A stretch of 9,890 bases of DNA from an uncultured Chthoniobacterales bacterium (lineage in GTDB: Bacteria; Verrucomicrobiota; Verrucomicrobiae; Chthoniobacterales; UBA10450), in the NCBI GenBank assembly GCA_955652855.1, contig CATPCN010000712.1:1-9890 (forward strand), given 5' to 3'. Position numbers and translations under genes: made by a program. Shown here one piece after another: positions 9,352-9,890 of this stretch. Within the stretch, counting starts at the first letter, position 1. Each line of letters begins with the position of its first letter. The notes under the pieces were generated by a model, which saw only the letters and a program-made list of their open reading frames with translations, searched no databases and was not told the DNA's origin.

Positions 9352-9890
9352 ATGGATAAAGCAGCGATCGCGGAAATTCTGGAAAGAATTGCCACGCTTC
9401 TCGAGCTAAAAGGCGACAACCCGTTTAAGATTCGCGCTTACACAAACGCGGCGCGTTCGATCGAGACGTGGGGCGGCACACTCTCCGATCTCGCCAACGA
9501 AGAGACGCTCGAAAAAATTCCAGGTATCGGCAAAGCGATCGCCGCCAAAATCAAAGAGCTGATCCAGACCGGGGCGCTTAAATTTTATGAAGAACTGCGC
9601 GCGGAATTTCCGGCAGACATTCTCGAACTATTTTCCATGCCTGGGCTTGGCGCGAAGAAGATCAAGGCGCTCTATGAAAAACTTCAGGTCAGCTCGATCG
9701 CGCAACTGCAAAAAGCCTGTGAGTCGGACCGCGTCGCGGAGTTGCCCGGGTTCGGCAAAACGACGCAGGAAAAACTTTGTCGCGCGATTGCCGACCGCGT
9801 AAAGCATTCGGGATTATTTCAGCTCGGACAAATCGCGGCGGAAGCGGAGACAATGCAGAATGATTTGCGCGCGCATCCGGACGCATTGCA
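9352..9890 (+). CDS. polX: PolX-family DNA polymerase, N-terminal part (3' partial)
   Basis: The frame stays open to the window end, giving the first 179 residues of a protein that in bacteria is usually near 570. Residues 1-70 are the N-terminal helix-hairpin-helix region with GDNPFKIRAYTNAARSIE (21-38), a signature of bacterial PolX. Three hairpin motifs follow: IPGIGKAIAAKI (56-67), MPGLGAKKIKAL (96-107) and LPGFGKTTQEKL (131-142), which bind DNA without base specificity. The nucleotidyltransferase palm and the PHP exonuclease domain expected afterwards lie outside the window, so activity cannot be judged. By family it fills gaps in base-excision repair. The start is ATG 9352; a GTG at 9349 directly before it would add one residue. 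It sits 3 bases after the transglycosylase gene. Confidence 0.93.
   Translation, partial: MDKAAIAEILERIATLLELKGDNPFKIRAYTNAARSIETWGGTLSDLANEETLEKIPGIGKAIAAKIKELIQTGALKFYEELRAEFPADILELFSMPGLGAKKIKALYEKLQVSSIAQLQKACESDRVAELPGFGKTTQEKLCRAIADRVKHSGLFQLGQIAAEAETMQNDLRAHPDAL

Overview
The window reads as a gene-dense piece of bacterial chromosome with no RNA genes, CRISPR array, transposase or phage genes. It looks like a free-living, Gram-negative-type bacterium. The pairing of large GT-C/TPR membrane proteins with a helix-hairpin-helix PolX and a NitT/TauT-type ABC transporter would fit soil Verrucomicrobiota (Chthoniobacterales-like) or a neighbouring phylum. That taxonomic guess rests on general impression and is weak.

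Left part (1-3312, + strand): two membrane glycosyltransferase-type genes lie in tandem. The first is a PMT_2/GT39-like GT-C enzyme whose 5' end is outside the window. The second is a TMTC-like GT-C membrane protein with a C-terminal TPR array that stops in the middle of its fifth repeat. They probably act in surface glycosylation or envelope polysaccharide assembly.

Middle (about 3305-3716): a broken zone. The TPR gene ends abruptly and runs convergently into a decayed C-terminal fragment of a major facilitator (MFS) exporter on the - strand. That fragment lacks its N-terminal half, has an internal deletion with frameshift, and has lost its last two helices. This is a rearrangement scar or, less interestingly, an assembly join.

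Right-middle (3717-8634, - strand): reading along the - strand, priA (primosomal helicase) is followed by a three-gene ABC importer of the nitrate/sulfonate/taurine class: substrate-binding protein, permease, ATPase. The three transporter genes are joined by ATGA stop-start overlaps, so they are translationally coupled. The substrate cannot be assigned. The binding protein carries an unusual Cys-His-Leu-Thr-Cys motif near its N-terminus. A strong hairpin lies directly in front of its GTG start.

Right end (8746-9890, + strand): divergent from priA are a small membrane-anchored lytic transglycosylase of the Slt/MltE type and, 3 bases later, the first 179 codons of a PolX-family DNA polymerase that runs off the window.

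No clearly new defence or mobile system is visible. The items most worth a second look are the double-truncation junction, the MFS remnant, the cysteine motif of the binding protein, and the hairpin before it.
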